Counted from the stretch's first letter, positions 19,817-29,294 are shown. The stretch: DNA of 64,000 nt from Hansschlegelia beijingensis (GCF_014196425.1 NZ_JACIDR010000007.1:124001-188000); one strand, 5' to 3'. Made by a program: numbers and translations. Notes: generated by a model from the letters alone, not told the origin.

Positions 19817-20413
19817 TCACCGGGCGGACTGCCACGCCGAGATGGCGTCCGCGGGATAAAGGATCATCAGGACGTTGAGCGTCAGGTTGTCCCGGATGAC
19901 GTAAAGCGCGGCGAGCTCCATGGCGATCGCCGCCGTGGTGGTCGCCCATACGGGAGCGAAGCGGGCGACGAAGAAGCCCGCAATCATGCACGCGACGTCC
20001 GCGACCGAGTTCAGCACGCTGTCGCCCGCATAGGCGTCCGACGCCGTCGTGGTCCGGTAATGCTCGATCACCGGCGGACTGTTCTCGACCAGCTCCCACG
20101 CGCATTCGACCGCGACCGCCAGCAGCAGCATCCTGCCGAGCGGCGGGTGCCGGCCCCGTCCGAACAGGAGCCAGCCCAGCGCATAGAACAGGAAGCCGTG
20201 AATCACATGGGACGGCGAGTACCAGTCGGCGAGATGCTGCGAGGTCCCGGCGTCGTTGGCGTTCGCGTGCCAGAGCTCGATCGTTCCGCAGGGGCAGATC
20301 AGCGGACGCCCCATCGCGGCCAGGCCGCAGGCCAGGACCGCGATGCAGAGGACCGAGAAAATCAGGCAGGCGCGTTCGACGGATGGCAGGTTCGGGACAG
20401 CTTCAGGGCGCAT
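19817..20413 (-). CDS. DUF2585 (UPF0314) membrane protein within the glc operon
   Basis: This 198-residue integral membrane protein has about five hydrophobic segments. Conserved polar signatures include GRPLICPCGTIELWHA, the stretch SQHLADWYSPSHVIHGFLFY, and CAWELVENSPPVIEHYR, typical of DUF2585. The His, Glu and Cys clusters on membrane helices suggest a metal or redox site, but the function is unknown. It overlaps the end of glcE by 11 bases and is followed by glcF, so it is translated as part of the glycolate oxidase operon. It may anchor or assist the complex; that is inference. Confidence 0.88.
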   Translation of the reverse strand: MRPEAVPNLPSVERACLIFSVLCIAVLACGLAAMGRPLICPCGTIELWHANANDAGTSQHLADWYSPSHVIHGFLFYALGWLLFGRGRHPPLGRMLLLAVAVECAWELVENSPPVIEHYRTTTASDAYAGDSVLNSVADVACMIAGFFVARFAPVWATTTAAIAMELAALYVIRDNLTLNVLMILYPADAISAWQSAR

Positions 20414-21611
20414 GCATGCGTCCGGGATTGAGTATCCCTTCGGGGTCGAACGCGGCCGTGACCGCGCGCGTCAGCCGCGCGAGCGCCGGCGCCTGCGGCT
20501 CGAAGACGTCGACCGCCGCGCGGGTGGCGAGCGGCGCCCGCACCAGGGTGGCGTGCCCCCGCGCGGCCTGAACCGCCGGGCGCAGGACCGCAGCGCAGGC
20601 GTCGTCGGACGGCTCCACGGCGATCCACACGAGGCCGCCGCTCCAGTCGTAGAAATGTGACGCGATGATCGGGCGGAGCTTCGCGACCAGTTCGGCCGCC
20701 CGGCTCGGCGCGACCGATATCCGCCAGATCAGCCTGTCTTCCGGCCCCAGCAGCGGCGCGGCCTCGGCGATCTCCCGCCACAGCGCGCGGGATGTCGGAA
20801 AATCGAGCCGGTTCGTCGGGCCGCGATGGCCGAGCGCCGCTTCGAGAGCGCCGATCCGGTAGCGCAGCTGGCTCTCGAAATTCTCGAGGCGCAGGCAGGT
20901 GCAGGAGGGAGCGTCCTCGCGGGCCGGCAGATAGGCGGCGCCCGTGACCTCGAACGGCGTGACCATGGCGGCGCAGAGCGCCGCGACGCCGGCCGCGTCG
21001 TCCAGCCCCTCCAGAACCAGGGTCGTCTCGCTCTCCGGGATCGGCAGCGTCTTGAAGGTCGCCTCGGTGACGACGCCGATGGTGCCGTGCGAGCCGGCCG
21101 CGAGCTTCACGATGTCATAGCCGGTGACGTTCTTCATCACCCGGCCGCCGGAGCGGATGGCCTCGCCCCGGCCGGTCACCATCCGGATGCCGACCAGCGC
21201 GTCACGCGCCGCGCCGGCGATGACCCTGCGGGGGCCGGACGCGTTGGCGGCCACGAGCCCGCCGACCGTGGGCTCTCCCGACGTGCCGTAGAGCGGACGA
21301 TGATCGAACGGCTCGAAGGCGAGCCGCTGCCCCTTCTCGGCCAGCGCCGCCTCGACCTCGGCGACCGGGGTCCCGGCGCGCGCCGACACCACGAGCTCCG
21401 AAGGCTCGAGCAGGGTGACGCCCGTCAGCCGCTCCGTGGAGAGCGTCCGCGCCGCCTGCACCGGCCGGCCAAGCCCCGCGCGCGTGCCCGCGCCCCGGGT
21501 GGCGAGCGGCGCCTTGCGGGCCAGCGCGTCGCGCACCACCGCCTCGACGCCCGCCTCATCGAGCGGAGAGACCACGTCGGTCATCGCTTCCTCGCCGAAC
21601 GCAGAGGTCAC
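20403..21611 (-). CDS. glcE: Glycolate oxidase subunit GlcE (FAD-binding)
   Basis: GlcE is a shortened FAD-linked oxidase-like subunit of glycolate oxidase. The 402-residue protein contains the PCMH-type FAD site (TRGAGTRAGLGRPV, then YGTSGEPTVGGLVAANASGPRR and TGYDIVKLAAGSHGTIGVVTEATF). The C-terminal part ends in the FAD_oxidase_C signature FDPEGILNPGRM. The GTG at 21611 overlaps the glcD stop by four bases, implying coupling. An alternative ATG at 21584 (TDVVSPLDEAG) is also possible and fits homologues slightly better. The gene overlaps DUF2585 downstream. Confidence 0.93.
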   Translation of the reverse strand: MTSAFGEEAMTDVVSPLDEAGVEAVVRDALARKAPLATRGAGTRAGLGRPVQAARTLSTERLTGVTLLEPSELVVSARAGTPVAEVEAALAEKGQRLAFEPFDHRPLYGTSGEPTVGGLVAANASGPRRVIAGAARDALVGIRMVTGRGEAIRSGGRVMKNVTGYDIVKLAAGSHGTIGVVTEATFKTLPIPESETTLVLEGLDDAAGVAALCAAMVTPFEVTGAAYLPAREDAPSCTCLRLENFESQLRYRIGALEAALGHRGPTNRLDFPTSRALWREIAEAAPLLGPEDRLIWRISVAPSRAAELVAKLRPIIASHFYDWSGGLVWIAVEPSDDACAAVLRPAVQAARGHATLVRAPLATRAAVDVFEPQAPALARLTRAVTAAFDPEGILNPGRMHAP

Positions 21612-23062
21612 GCGGCGACCTTTACGTCGGAGGGCCGCGCCATCTCGAGCGGGAACACCTTCGCCGGGTTCATCAGCCAGTTCGGATCGAACGCCTCTTT
21701 CACCCGCATCATCTGCGCGAGTTCCACATGGGTGAACTGGACCGTCATCAGCTCGCGTTTCTCAATGCCGACGCCGTGCTCGCCGGTCAGGCAGCCGCCG
21801 ACCTCGACACAGGCTCGAAGAATCTCCTCGCCGGCCTCCTCGGCCTTTGCGAGCGAAACAGGATCGTTCATGTCGTACAGCACCAGAGGGTGCAAGTTGC
21901 CGTCGCCGGCGTGGAAAATGTTCGCGACCTTGAGGCCCTGCGCGTCGCAGATCTCCGTGATGCGATGAAGCACCTCGGGCAGCCGCCCGGTCGGGATCGT
22001 GCCGTCCATGCAGATGTAGTCGGAGATCCGGCCCATCGCGCCGAAGGCCGACTTCCGGCCCTTCCAGATCGCGGCCGCCTCGGCCGCCGTCTTGGCCTGC
22101 CGCGACGAGGTCGCGCCGTGCTGCCGGGCGATCATCTCGATGCGGGCGAGCTGCTCGTCGAGCTCGACCGGAGAGCCCTCCACCTCAACGATCAGCAGCG
22201 CGCCCGCGTCCCGCGGATAGCCGGCGTGCGCGAAGTCCTCGCAGATGTCGATCGCGATCTTGTCCATGAACTCGATCGCCACCGGGACGATGCCCGCCCC
22301 GAGCACCGCCGCGACCGCGGCGCCCGCCGCCTCGCTGGTCTCGAAGCCGAACAGGATCGGCCGGGCGCCTTCCGCCATCGGCAGAATGCGCAGCGTGGCC
22401 TCGGTGACCATGCCGAACTGGCCCTCCGAGCCGCAGATCACGCCGAGCAGATCGAGGCCCGGCGCGTCCATGGCGTCGCCGCCGATCTCCACGATCTCGC
22501 CCCGCATGGTGACGAAGGTGACGCCCATCAGGTTGTTCGTCGTGACGCCGTATTTCAGGCAGTGCGCGCCGCCCGAGTTCATCGCGATGTTGCCCGCGAT
22601 GGTGCAGGCGAGCTGCGACGACGGATCGGGCGCGTAGAAGAACCCCTCATGCGCGATCGCGGCCGAGACGCCCAGATTGGTGATGCCGGTCTGCACCCGC
22701 ATGGTGCGGCTCGCCAGATCGACGTCGAGCACCTGCGTCATCTTGGAGACGCCGATGACGATCGCGTCCTCCTGCGGCAGCGCGCCGCCGGCGAGCGAGG
22801 TGCCTGCGCCGCGCGGGACCACCGGAACGCCCTCGCGGTCGCAGAAGGCCAGCACCGCCGCGACCTGCTCGGTCGTGGACGGCAGCACCACGGCGAGCGG
22901 CATGCGGCGGTAGGCGGTCAGGGCGTCGGTCTCGAAGGCGCGGCGCTCGTCTTCGGAGACGATCACGCCTTCGCCCGGCACCAGGGCGCGCAGCCCGGCG
23001 ACGATCTCGTCGCGGCGGGCCAGGATGCGCGGATTGGCGGCCGGCATGGCGATCCCGGTCAT
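21608..23062 (-). CDS. glcD: Glycolate oxidase subunit GlcD (FAD-linked)
   Basis: GlcD is the catalytic FAD subunit oxidising glycolate and D-lactate-like hydroxyacids. The 484-residue protein has the PCMH FAD-binding motif VVPRGAGTSLAGGALP and GNIAMNSGGAHCLKYGVTTNNLMG. The C-terminal domain contains NIFHAGDGNLHP with its active-site His, then GEHGVGIEKRELM and DPNWLMNPAKVFP. GGAGG lies close before the ATG at 23062. It is the first gene of the minus-strand operon and divergent from lutA, so the 183 bases between them probably hold both promoters. Confidence 0.95.
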   Translation of the reverse strand: MTGIAMPAANPRILARRDEIVAGLRALVPGEGVIVSEDERRAFETDALTAYRRMPLAVVLPSTTEQVAAVLAFCDREGVPVVPRGAGTSLAGGALPQEDAIVIGVSKMTQVLDVDLASRTMRVQTGITNLGVSAAIAHEGFFYAPDPSSQLACTIAGNIAMNSGGAHCLKYGVTTNNLMGVTFVTMRGEIVEIGGDAMDAPGLDLLGVICGSEGQFGMVTEATLRILPMAEGARPILFGFETSEAAGAAVAAVLGAGIVPVAIEFMDKIAIDICEDFAHAGYPRDAGALLIVEVEGSPVELDEQLARIEMIARQHGATSSRQAKTAAEAAAIWKGRKSAFGAMGRISDYICMDGTIPTGRLPEVLHRITEICDAQGLKVANIFHAGDGNLHPLVLYDMNDPVSLAKAEEAGEEILRACVEVGGCLTGEHGVGIEKRELMTVQFTHVELAQMMRVKEAFDPNWLMNPAKVFPLEMARPSDVKVAA

Positions 23063-23245
23063 CGTCTCCTCCCATGGATCCTCGTTCGCGGCACGCGCGC
23101 CGGGCGAGGTTTGGAATCAGTCTTAAGTCATGCCGCCTGTCGCGGGTAGCCTGCGGCGCGGGCGGCGGCCTTGCGCCGATCGCCTTGCCCTCAATATTCA
23201 AACGGGCCATCACGGTCGACTTGTCCGCCGCTTTCGGAGCTTGCC

Positions 23246-24028
23246 GTGTCCGCCGCCTCCGCGCCCGCGCGTCCCCGCGTCGGCCTCTTCGCGACCTGCC
23301 TGGTCGACCTCATCCGGCCGTCGGTCGGCTTCGCCGCCGCGAACCTGATCGAACAGGCGGGGTGCGAGGTCGTGGTGCCGCCGCAGACCTGCTGCGGCCA
23401 GCCGGCCTTCAACAATGGCGACCGCGCCACGGCGCGCGACCTCGCCCTGCAGGCGATCGACGCCTTCCAGGGCGTCGACTACGTCGTCGCGCCCTCGGGC
23501 TCGTGCGCGGGCCAGCTGAAGAAGCACGTGCCGGAGCTGTTCGCCGGAGAGCCCGACCTCTCCCGCCGCGCCGACGCCTTCGCGGCCAAGGTGTTCGAGC
23601 TCGTGACCTTCCTGGTCGACGTGCGCGGGATGACCTCGGTGCAGGCACGTTTCGACGGCGTCGTGACCTATCACGACAGCTGCGCGGGCCTGCGCGAGCT
23701 CGGCGTCAAGGCGCAGCCGCGCAAGCTGCTCGAGAGCGTGCAGGGCCTGACGATCGCCGAGATGAAGGATCCGGACGTGTGCTGCGGTTTCGGCGGCACG
23801 TTCGCGGTCAAATATGGCGAGATCTCCGACGCGATCGTCGCCAAGAAGGCCGACAACGTGGTCGCGGCCGGCGCCGGAACGCTGCTGGCCGGCGACCTCG
23901 GCTGCCTCATGAACATGGCCGGCAAGCTTCAGCGCGAGGGCCGGCCGGTGCGCGTCCGCCACGTCGCCGAGGTGCTGGCCGGCATGGGCGAGGAGCCCGC
24001 CATCGGCGAGCCGACGCGGGGAGAGTGA
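23246..24028 (+). CDS. lutA: L-lactate utilization protein LutA (Fe-S, CCG domains)
   Basis: LutA is one of three components of the LutABC L-lactate dehydrogenase complex, which oxidises lactate to pyruvate. The 260-residue protein has two CCG domains: FATCLVDLIRP with PPQTCCGQPAFNNG, and YHDSCAGLRELG with DVCCGFGGTFAVKYGEI. These Cys sets bind Fe-S clusters. The start was set at GTG 23246, with GGAG six bases upstream; the 25 residues encoded before it are unlike the family. lutB follows after four bases, and lutABC is divergent from glcDEF. Confidence 0.92.
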   Translation: MSAASAPARPRVGLFATCLVDLIRPSVGFAAANLIEQAGCEVVVPPQTCCGQPAFNNGDRATARDLALQAIDAFQGVDYVVAPSGSCAGQLKKHVPELFAGEPDLSRRADAFAAKVFELVTFLVDVRGMTSVQARFDGVVTYHDSCAGLRELGVKAQPRKLLESVQGLTIAEMKDPDVCCGFGGTFAVKYGEISDAIVAKKADNVVAAGAGTLLAGDLGCLMNMAGKLQREGRPVRVRHVAEVLAGMGEEPAIGEPTRGE

Positions 24029-24032
24029 CAGG

Positions 24033-25460
24033 ATGACGGCGCATTTCACCTCGCCGGCGTTCAAGGAGAACGCCCACCAGGCGCTGCACGACCCGGCGCT
24101 TCAGCGCGCGCTCGGCAATGTCGAGAGCGGCTTCATCGCGAAGCGCCGCAAGGCGGCCGACAAGCTGCCGGAGTTCGAGGCGCTGCGCGACAGCGCGCGC
24201 GACATCAAGAACCACACGCTGGCCCATCTCGACCTCTATCTCGAGGCCTATGAGGCGAAGGTCACGGCCGCCGGCGGCCATGTGCATTTCGCGCCGACGG
24301 CCGAGGACGCGTCGAAGATCGTCACCGACATCTGCCGCCGCGTCGGCGCCCGCACGGTCGCCAAGGGCAAGTCGATGATCTCGGAGGAGATCGAGCTCAA
24401 CGCCCATCTCGAGGCGGCGGGCGTGAAGCCGATCGAGACCGACCTCGGCGAGTACATCATCCAGCTGCGCGGCGAGCGGCCGAGCCACATCGTGGCGCCC
24501 GTCATCCATCTCAACCGCGACCAGATCGAGAGCGATTTCCGGCGCGTCCACAGCGACCTGCCGGCGGAGCGCGACCTGCATGCGCCGGAATCGCTGCTCG
24601 CCGAGGCGCGCGGCGTGCTGCGCAAGCGTTTCCTCGAGGCCGACGTCGGCATCACCGGCGCCAACTTCCTGGTGGCCGAGACCGGCACCTCGATCATCGT
24701 CACCAACGAGGGCAATGGCGACCTCAGCCAGACCCTGCCCCGGGTCCACATCGTGCTCGCCTCGATCGAGAAGCTCGTGCCGACGCTCGAGGACGCCAGC
24801 CAGATGCTGCGGGTGCTGGCGCGTTCCGCCACCGGGCAGGAGATCTCGGTCTACACCACTTTCTCAACCGGTCCGCGCCGCGCCGGCGACGTGGACGGGC
24901 CGGAGGAATATCACGTCGTCCTGCTCGACAACGGCCGCTCCGCCATGCTGGCCGGCGAGTTCCGCGAAATGCTCCGCTGCATCCGCTGCGCGGCCTGCAT
25001 GAACCATTGCCCGGTCTACCACGCGGTCGGCGGGCACGCTTATGGCTGGGTCTATCCGGGGCCGATGGGCTCGGTGCTGTCGCCCTCCCTGATCGGCGTG
25101 GACAAGGCCGGCCATCTGCCGAACGCCTCGACCTTCTGCGGGCGCTGCGAGAGCGTTTGTCCGGTCCGCATCCCGCTGCCGAAGCTGATGAGGCACTGGC
25201 GCGAGCGCGAGTTCGAGCGTCACCTCTCACCCGCGACCGTACGGTCCGGCCTCAGGCTCTGGGGCTTCTTCGCCCGGCGGCCGCGGCTCTATCGCCTGGC
25301 GACCCGCACCGCCATGGGCGCGCTCGCTCTGCTTGGCCGCCGCAAGGGCCGCTTCCGCTCGCTGCCGCTCGCCGGCGGCTGGACGGCGACGCGGGACTTC
25401 GCCGCGCCCGAAGGGTCGACCTTCCAGGCCCAGTGGGCGGCCCGAAAGGACCGCGCATGA
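24033..25460 (+). CDS. lutB: L-lactate utilization iron-sulfur protein LutB
   Basis: LutB is the large Fe-S subunit of LutABC. The 475-residue protein carries an N-terminal LUD domain (GITGANFLVAETGTSIIVTN near residue 207). Two 4Fe-4S motifs follow, CIRCAACMNHCP at about residue 320 and CGRCESVCPVRIP at about 370. The C-terminal helical tail is basic. Its stop overlaps the lutC start by four bases (ATGA). All three lut genes are therefore close to or overlapping each other and form one operon. Confidence 0.95.
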   Translation: MTAHFTSPAFKENAHQALHDPALQRALGNVESGFIAKRRKAADKLPEFEALRDSARDIKNHTLAHLDLYLEAYEAKVTAAGGHVHFAPTAEDASKIVTDICRRVGARTVAKGKSMISEEIELNAHLEAAGVKPIETDLGEYIIQLRGERPSHIVAPVIHLNRDQIESDFRRVHSDLPAERDLHAPESLLAEARGVLRKRFLEADVGITGANFLVAETGTSIIVTNEGNGDLSQTLPRVHIVLASIEKLVPTLEDASQMLRVLARSATGQEISVYTTFSTGPRRAGDVDGPEEYHVVLLDNGRSAMLAGEFREMLRCIRCAACMNHCPVYHAVGGHAYGWVYPGPMGSVLSPSLIGVDKAGHLPNASTFCGRCESVCPVRIPLPKLMRHWREREFERHLSPATVRSGLRLWGFFARRPRLYRLATRTAMGALALLGRRKGRFRSLPLAGGWTATRDFAAPEGSTFQAQWAARKDRA

Positions 25461-26359
25461 CCCCGCGCGAGCAGATCTTCGCCAACATCCGCCGCTCGCT
25501 CGGGTCGACCGGCGAGGAAAAGCCCCGCCGCATGATCGTCGAGGAGCGGCTGGCGCTGAGGCCGGCGGGCGTGCTGCCGGCCCGCGCGACCGAGAAGTCG
25601 GCCCGCGAGCGCGTCGCGCTGTTCGTGGAGATGGCCGAGGCCTCCGCCGCCACTGTCTCGATCGTGAACGCGCCCGAGCAGGCGCCCGCCGCCATCGCGG
25701 AGTTCCTGCGCGCGCACAATCTCGCGCCGGCGCTGCGCCGGGGGACGGATCCCCGTCTCGAGGCGCTTCCCTGGGAGCGGACGACGCTCGAGGTCGCGAC
25801 CGGCCGGACCTTCGGCGACGACGCCGCCGGCGTCAGCGCCGCCTTCGGGGCGGTGGCCGAGACCGGCACGCTCGTGCTCGTTTCGGGGGAGGACAACCCG
25901 ACCACGCTGAACTTCCTGCCGGACAATCACATCGTCGTCCTCGACGTGGCGGATGTGGCCGCCACCTATGAGGATGTCTGGGGCAGGGTTCGCGACCGGT
26001 TCGGGGCGGGGGTCATGCCGCGCACGGTGAACTGGATCACGGGACCGTCCCGGTCCGCCGACATCGAGCAGATCCTGCTGATGGGCGCCCATGGACCACG
26101 GAGGTTGCACATCGTGCTGATTGATCCCGAGGCCGCCGCGATCGAAAGCGTGCCGGAATCCGCCGCCGCTCCCGCGGGCTCGACGCCCGCCGAGCCGCGC
26201 GTCGGCTCGACGCTCGCCGCGGACCCAAAGAAGCCGGGCGACGGGGAGCCGGCCTCTCCCGCTAAGGAGCCGGAGCCCGAGGAGGACGAGGACGAGCTGG
26301 ACGAGGCGATCGAGGAGAGCTTCCCGGCGAGCGACCCGCCCTCGCAGACCCAGCCCTGA
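25457..26359 (+). CDS. lutC: LutC/YkgG family protein with an acidic C-terminal extension
   Basis: LutC is the third component of the lactate oxidation complex, a LUD-domain protein. The first 220 residues are a normal LutC: TPREQIFANIRRSLG at the start, then AVAETGTLVLVSGEDNPTTL and LNFLPDNHIVVLDVADV in the core, ending with GPRRLHIVLID. After about residue 220 comes an unusual 80-residue extension, Pro/Ala/Glu-rich, with EPEPEEDEDELDEAIEE and the ending SFPASDPPSQTQP. The latter is a motif seen at the ends of small Hyphomicrobiales proteins. The family usually ends near 220-240 residues. The ATG overlaps the lutB stop. Confidence 0.9.
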   Translation: MTPREQIFANIRRSLGSTGEEKPRRMIVEERLALRPAGVLPARATEKSARERVALFVEMAEASAATVSIVNAPEQAPAAIAEFLRAHNLAPALRRGTDPRLEALPWERTTLEVATGRTFGDDAAGVSAAFGAVAETGTLVLVSGEDNPTTLNFLPDNHIVVLDVADVAATYEDVWGRVRDRFGAGVMPRTVNWITGPSRSADIEQILLMGAHGPRRLHIVLIDPEAAAIESVPESAAAPAGSTPAEPRVGSTLAADPKKPGDGEPASPAKEPEPEEDEDELDEAIEESFPASDPPSQTQP

Positions 26360-26437
26360 CGCCCCCACCGGGGCTTGTAACGGGGCTCGCCGCAGGCGAG
26401 CCTCGGCGGCTTGGCGAGGAGGGCTGACGGCGGCGCG

Positions 26438-29128
26438 ATGACGGTTCGGAACCTCGACGCCGTATTCGCGCCGCGTTCGGTCGTGCTGGCTGGAGGCAGT
26501 CCGCGGCCGGGCAGCGCGGGGCGGGTCATCCTCGCCGGCCTGCGCGAGGCGGGCTTCGCCGGACCGATCGGGCTCGTGAATCCCGATCACGCGCGCATCG
26601 ACGAGTTCTCCGCCGTCCGAACCTTCGCGGAGCTGGCCGATCCGCCCGATCTGGTGGTGGTCACCGCGCCGCCCGACGCTGTTCCCTCGATCATCGCAGA
26701 CGCCGGCGCGGCCGGCGCCCGGGCGGCGGTCGTCGTCACCCGCGGACTGGGCGCGGGCCCGGGCTCCCCCCGCGCGGCGGCAGAACAGGCCGCCCGGCGG
26801 ACCGGGTTGCGGCTCGTCGGCCCGGGATGCCTGGGCGTCCAGAGCCCTTATGTCCGCCTGAACGTCAGCATCGCTCCGGAGGCCCGGGCAGGCGACCTCG
26901 CTCTGCTGTCCCAGTCGGGCGCCGTGATGGCCTCGACGATCGAGTGGGCGAGCGCGCGCGGCATCGGCTTCTCGGGAGTGGTCTCGCTTGGCGACATGGC
27001 GGACGTCCATGTCGGCGACCTGCTCGACCACTTCGCGCTCGACCGCCGCACCCACGCGATCCTGCTCTACCTGAACGCCGTGACCGACGCGCCGCGCTTC
27101 CTGTCGGCCGCACGCGCGGCCGCCCGCATCAAGCCGGTCGTGGTCGTGAAGGGCGGCCGGCGCGAGCCCGATGGCCGGCCCTGGTCGTCCTATGCGGCGA
27201 GCTTCGCCACGTCGGACGCCGTGCATGAGGCTGCGTTCCGGCGGGCCGGATTGCTGAGGGTGGCGGATCTTTCCGAGCTGTTCTCCGCCGCCGAAACCCT
27301 CGCCCATGTGGCGCCGCTGATCGGCAAGCGCATCGCGATCGTGGCCAACGGCGCCGCGCTCGGGACGCTCGCCGCCGATCGGCTGGCGGAACTCGGCGGC
27401 GTGGCCGCCCGCTTTTCCGCCGAAACGGCGGAGCGGATCGGCGCCGCTTTGCCCGAGAAGACCGGAAGCCTCAATCCGGCGGACCTGCGGGGCGACGCGG
27501 CGCCCGAGCTCTATGAGACGGTGCTGGACGCCGCGCTGGACGATCCGGAGGTGGACGCGACGCTCGCGCTCTATGCGCCGACGCGGCTCTCGAGCGCGCT
27601 CGGCTGCGCCCGGGCCGTGGTGGCCGCCGCGAAGCGGGCGCGCAGCCGGCGTTACCCGCCGAAGCCGGTGTTCGCCGCCTTCCTGGGCTCCGATCCCGCG
27701 CCGCGCGCCGCGCTGGAGGCGGCGCACGTGCCGTTCTTCCGGACGCCGGAAACCGCGGTCGCCGGTCTCATGCACCTCGTGCGGCATGTCGAAGGCCAGG
27801 CCGCTCTGCTGGCCGCGCCGCCTTCGGCCCCTGAGAGCTTTTCGCCCGACGCCGAGCGCGCGAAGGCGGCGATCGCCGCCTGCCTCGCCAGCGGCCGCGA
27901 ATGGCTGTCGCCGACCGACGCGGCGGAAGTGCTCGCCGCCTATCACATCCCGCTGTTGCCGCAGACCTTCGTGGCGACCCCTGAAGAGGCTGCGGAGGTG
28001 GCGCGCGGCCTGATGGGGCCGAGCGGGGCGGCGCTGAAGATCGTCTCTCCCGACATCCCCCGCCGGTCGATGGTGGACGGCCTGCGCACCGCCCTGGACA
28101 GCCCCGAGGCCGTCGAACAGGCCGCGCGCGCGATGCTCGCCCGCGCGGCGGTCCGCGCGCCCGCAGCGCGCATCGACGGCTTCCTGGTGCAGCCTCACAT
28201 CAGGCCCGAGGACGGTCAGGACGCCTTCGCGGGCCTCGCCGACCACCCCGCCTTCGGGCCGGTGGTCGTGTTCGGCTCCGGCGGCCGCGCGATCGAACTG
28301 CTGCGCGACTCCACGGTGGCGCTGCCGCCCCTGCATCTCGGCCTGGCGCGGGACGCGATCGCCCAGACCCGCCTCGGCGGCCTGTTCGGAGGGCATGGCG
28401 ACCTGCCGGCCGTCGACCGCGACGCGGCCGCGCTCGTGCTGGTGAAGCTCGCGCAGCTCGCGGCGGGCATGCCAGAGATCCGCGAGCTCGACATCAATCC
28501 GCTGGTGGTGACCCCGCGCGGGGCCTTCGCGTTCGACGCCCGCATTCGGGTCGCTCCGGCGCCGCGCGGCGGCGGGGCCGGCGTCGCGAACGCCCGTTTC
28601 GCGATCCGCCCCTACCCGAAGCAGCTCGAGACCGGCCTCACGCTCGGCGACGGGTCGAAGATCTCCGTCCGTCCGGTGCGGCCGGAGGACGAGCCGGCGG
28701 TCGCGGCGTTCTTCCGGCAGGTGGACGCGGAGGATCTGCGCCAGCGCTTCTTCACCCCGATGAGCGAGGTCCCGCGCGCCTTCATCGCGCGCCTCACCCA
28801 GATCGACTACGCCCGCACGATGGTGCTGCTGGCGTCAGGCGCCGACGGCGCCGTCCTGGGCGTCGTCCAGCTTCACGCCGATCCGGGCGCCGACGCCGGC
28901 GAATTCGCGATCCTGCTGCGCTCCGACTTCAAGGGCCGCGGGCTGGGCTGGCGGCTGATGCGCACCCTGATCCGGTTCGCGAAGGCGGAGGGCTGGGGCG
29001 CGATCACGGGCCAGATTCTCGCCGAGAACAGCTCGATGCTCGCCGTCTGCCGCGAGCTCGGCTTCGCCATAGCGCCCGATCCGGACGACATCGGCGTCCG
29101 GATCGCGACCTTGTCGTTGCGCGACTGA
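26438..29128 (+). CDS. PatZ-like protein lysine acetyltransferase (acyl-CoA synthetase-like fold + GNAT)
   Basis: This 896-residue protein has a CoA-binding Rossmann domain (PRSVVLAGGSPRPGSAGRV) and succinyl-CoA-ligase-like domains. An ATP-grasp part follows (GGAALKIVSPDIPRRS), and a C-terminal GNAT domain lies at about residues 745-890 (SDFKGRGLGWRLMRTLIRFA). This is the layout of E. coli PatZ/YfiQ and other Pat enzymes, which acetylate lysines of acetyl-CoA synthetase and other proteins. The segment that carries the phospho-histidine in true ADP-forming synthetases (SHTGALAGSDAV) reads SYAASFATSDAV here, without His. A regulatory acetyltransferase is therefore more likely than a synthetase. 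Start ATG 26438. Confidence 0.85.
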   Translation: MTVRNLDAVFAPRSVVLAGGSPRPGSAGRVILAGLREAGFAGPIGLVNPDHARIDEFSAVRTFAELADPPDLVVVTAPPDAVPSIIADAGAAGARAAVVVTRGLGAGPGSPRAAAEQAARRTGLRLVGPGCLGVQSPYVRLNVSIAPEARAGDLALLSQSGAVMASTIEWASARGIGFSGVVSLGDMADVHVGDLLDHFALDRRTHAILLYLNAVTDAPRFLSAARAAARIKPVVVVKGGRREPDGRPWSSYAASFATSDAVHEAAFRRAGLLRVADLSELFSAAETLAHVAPLIGKRIAIVANGAALGTLAADRLAELGGVAARFSAETAERIGAALPEKTGSLNPADLRGDAAPELYETVLDAALDDPEVDATLALYAPTRLSSALGCARAVVAAAKRARSRRYPPKPVFAAFLGSDPAPRAALEAAHVPFFRTPETAVAGLMHLVRHVEGQAALLAAPPSAPESFSPDAERAKAAIAACLASGREWLSPTDAAEVLAAYHIPLLPQTFVATPEEAAEVARGLMGPSGAALKIVSPDIPRRSMVDGLRTALDSPEAVEQAARAMLARAAVRAPAARIDGFLVQPHIRPEDGQDAFAGLADHPAFGPVVVFGSGGRAIELLRDSTVALPPLHLGLARDAIAQTRLGGLFGGHGDLPAVDRDAAALVLVKLAQLAAGMPEIRELDINPLVVTPRGAFAFDARIRVAPAPRGGGAGVANARFAIRPYPKQLETGLTLGDGSKISVRPVRPEDEPAVAAFFRQVDAEDLRQRFFTPMSEVPRAFIARLTQIDYARTMVLLASGADGAVLGVVQLHADPGADAGEFAILLRSDFKGRGLGWRLMRTLIRFAKAEGWGAITGQILAENSSMLAVCRELGFAIAPDPDDIGVRIATLSLRD

Positions 29129-29294
29129 AGCGTTCCGCGCGCCGCGGCGGACCCGCCGCCCCGGGGCGGATGGAGCGTTGCCGCGGCGCAACGGTACCGG
29201 GGTCATCCGCCGAGGGCGGCTTGTTTTCATCTTCCGCTCAGCGAAGTGGGCTAGTTTGCGGCTGAAGACCCGTCGCGCTTCGTCAGGATCCGTC

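Noticed and set aside
25289..28396. A 1035-codon open frame on the minus strand opposite lutC and the PatZ-like gene
   Set aside because: It is antisense to two convincing genes, and its translation is Arg/Gly/His-rich without family motifs. Long antisense frames are expected in such GC-rich sequence.
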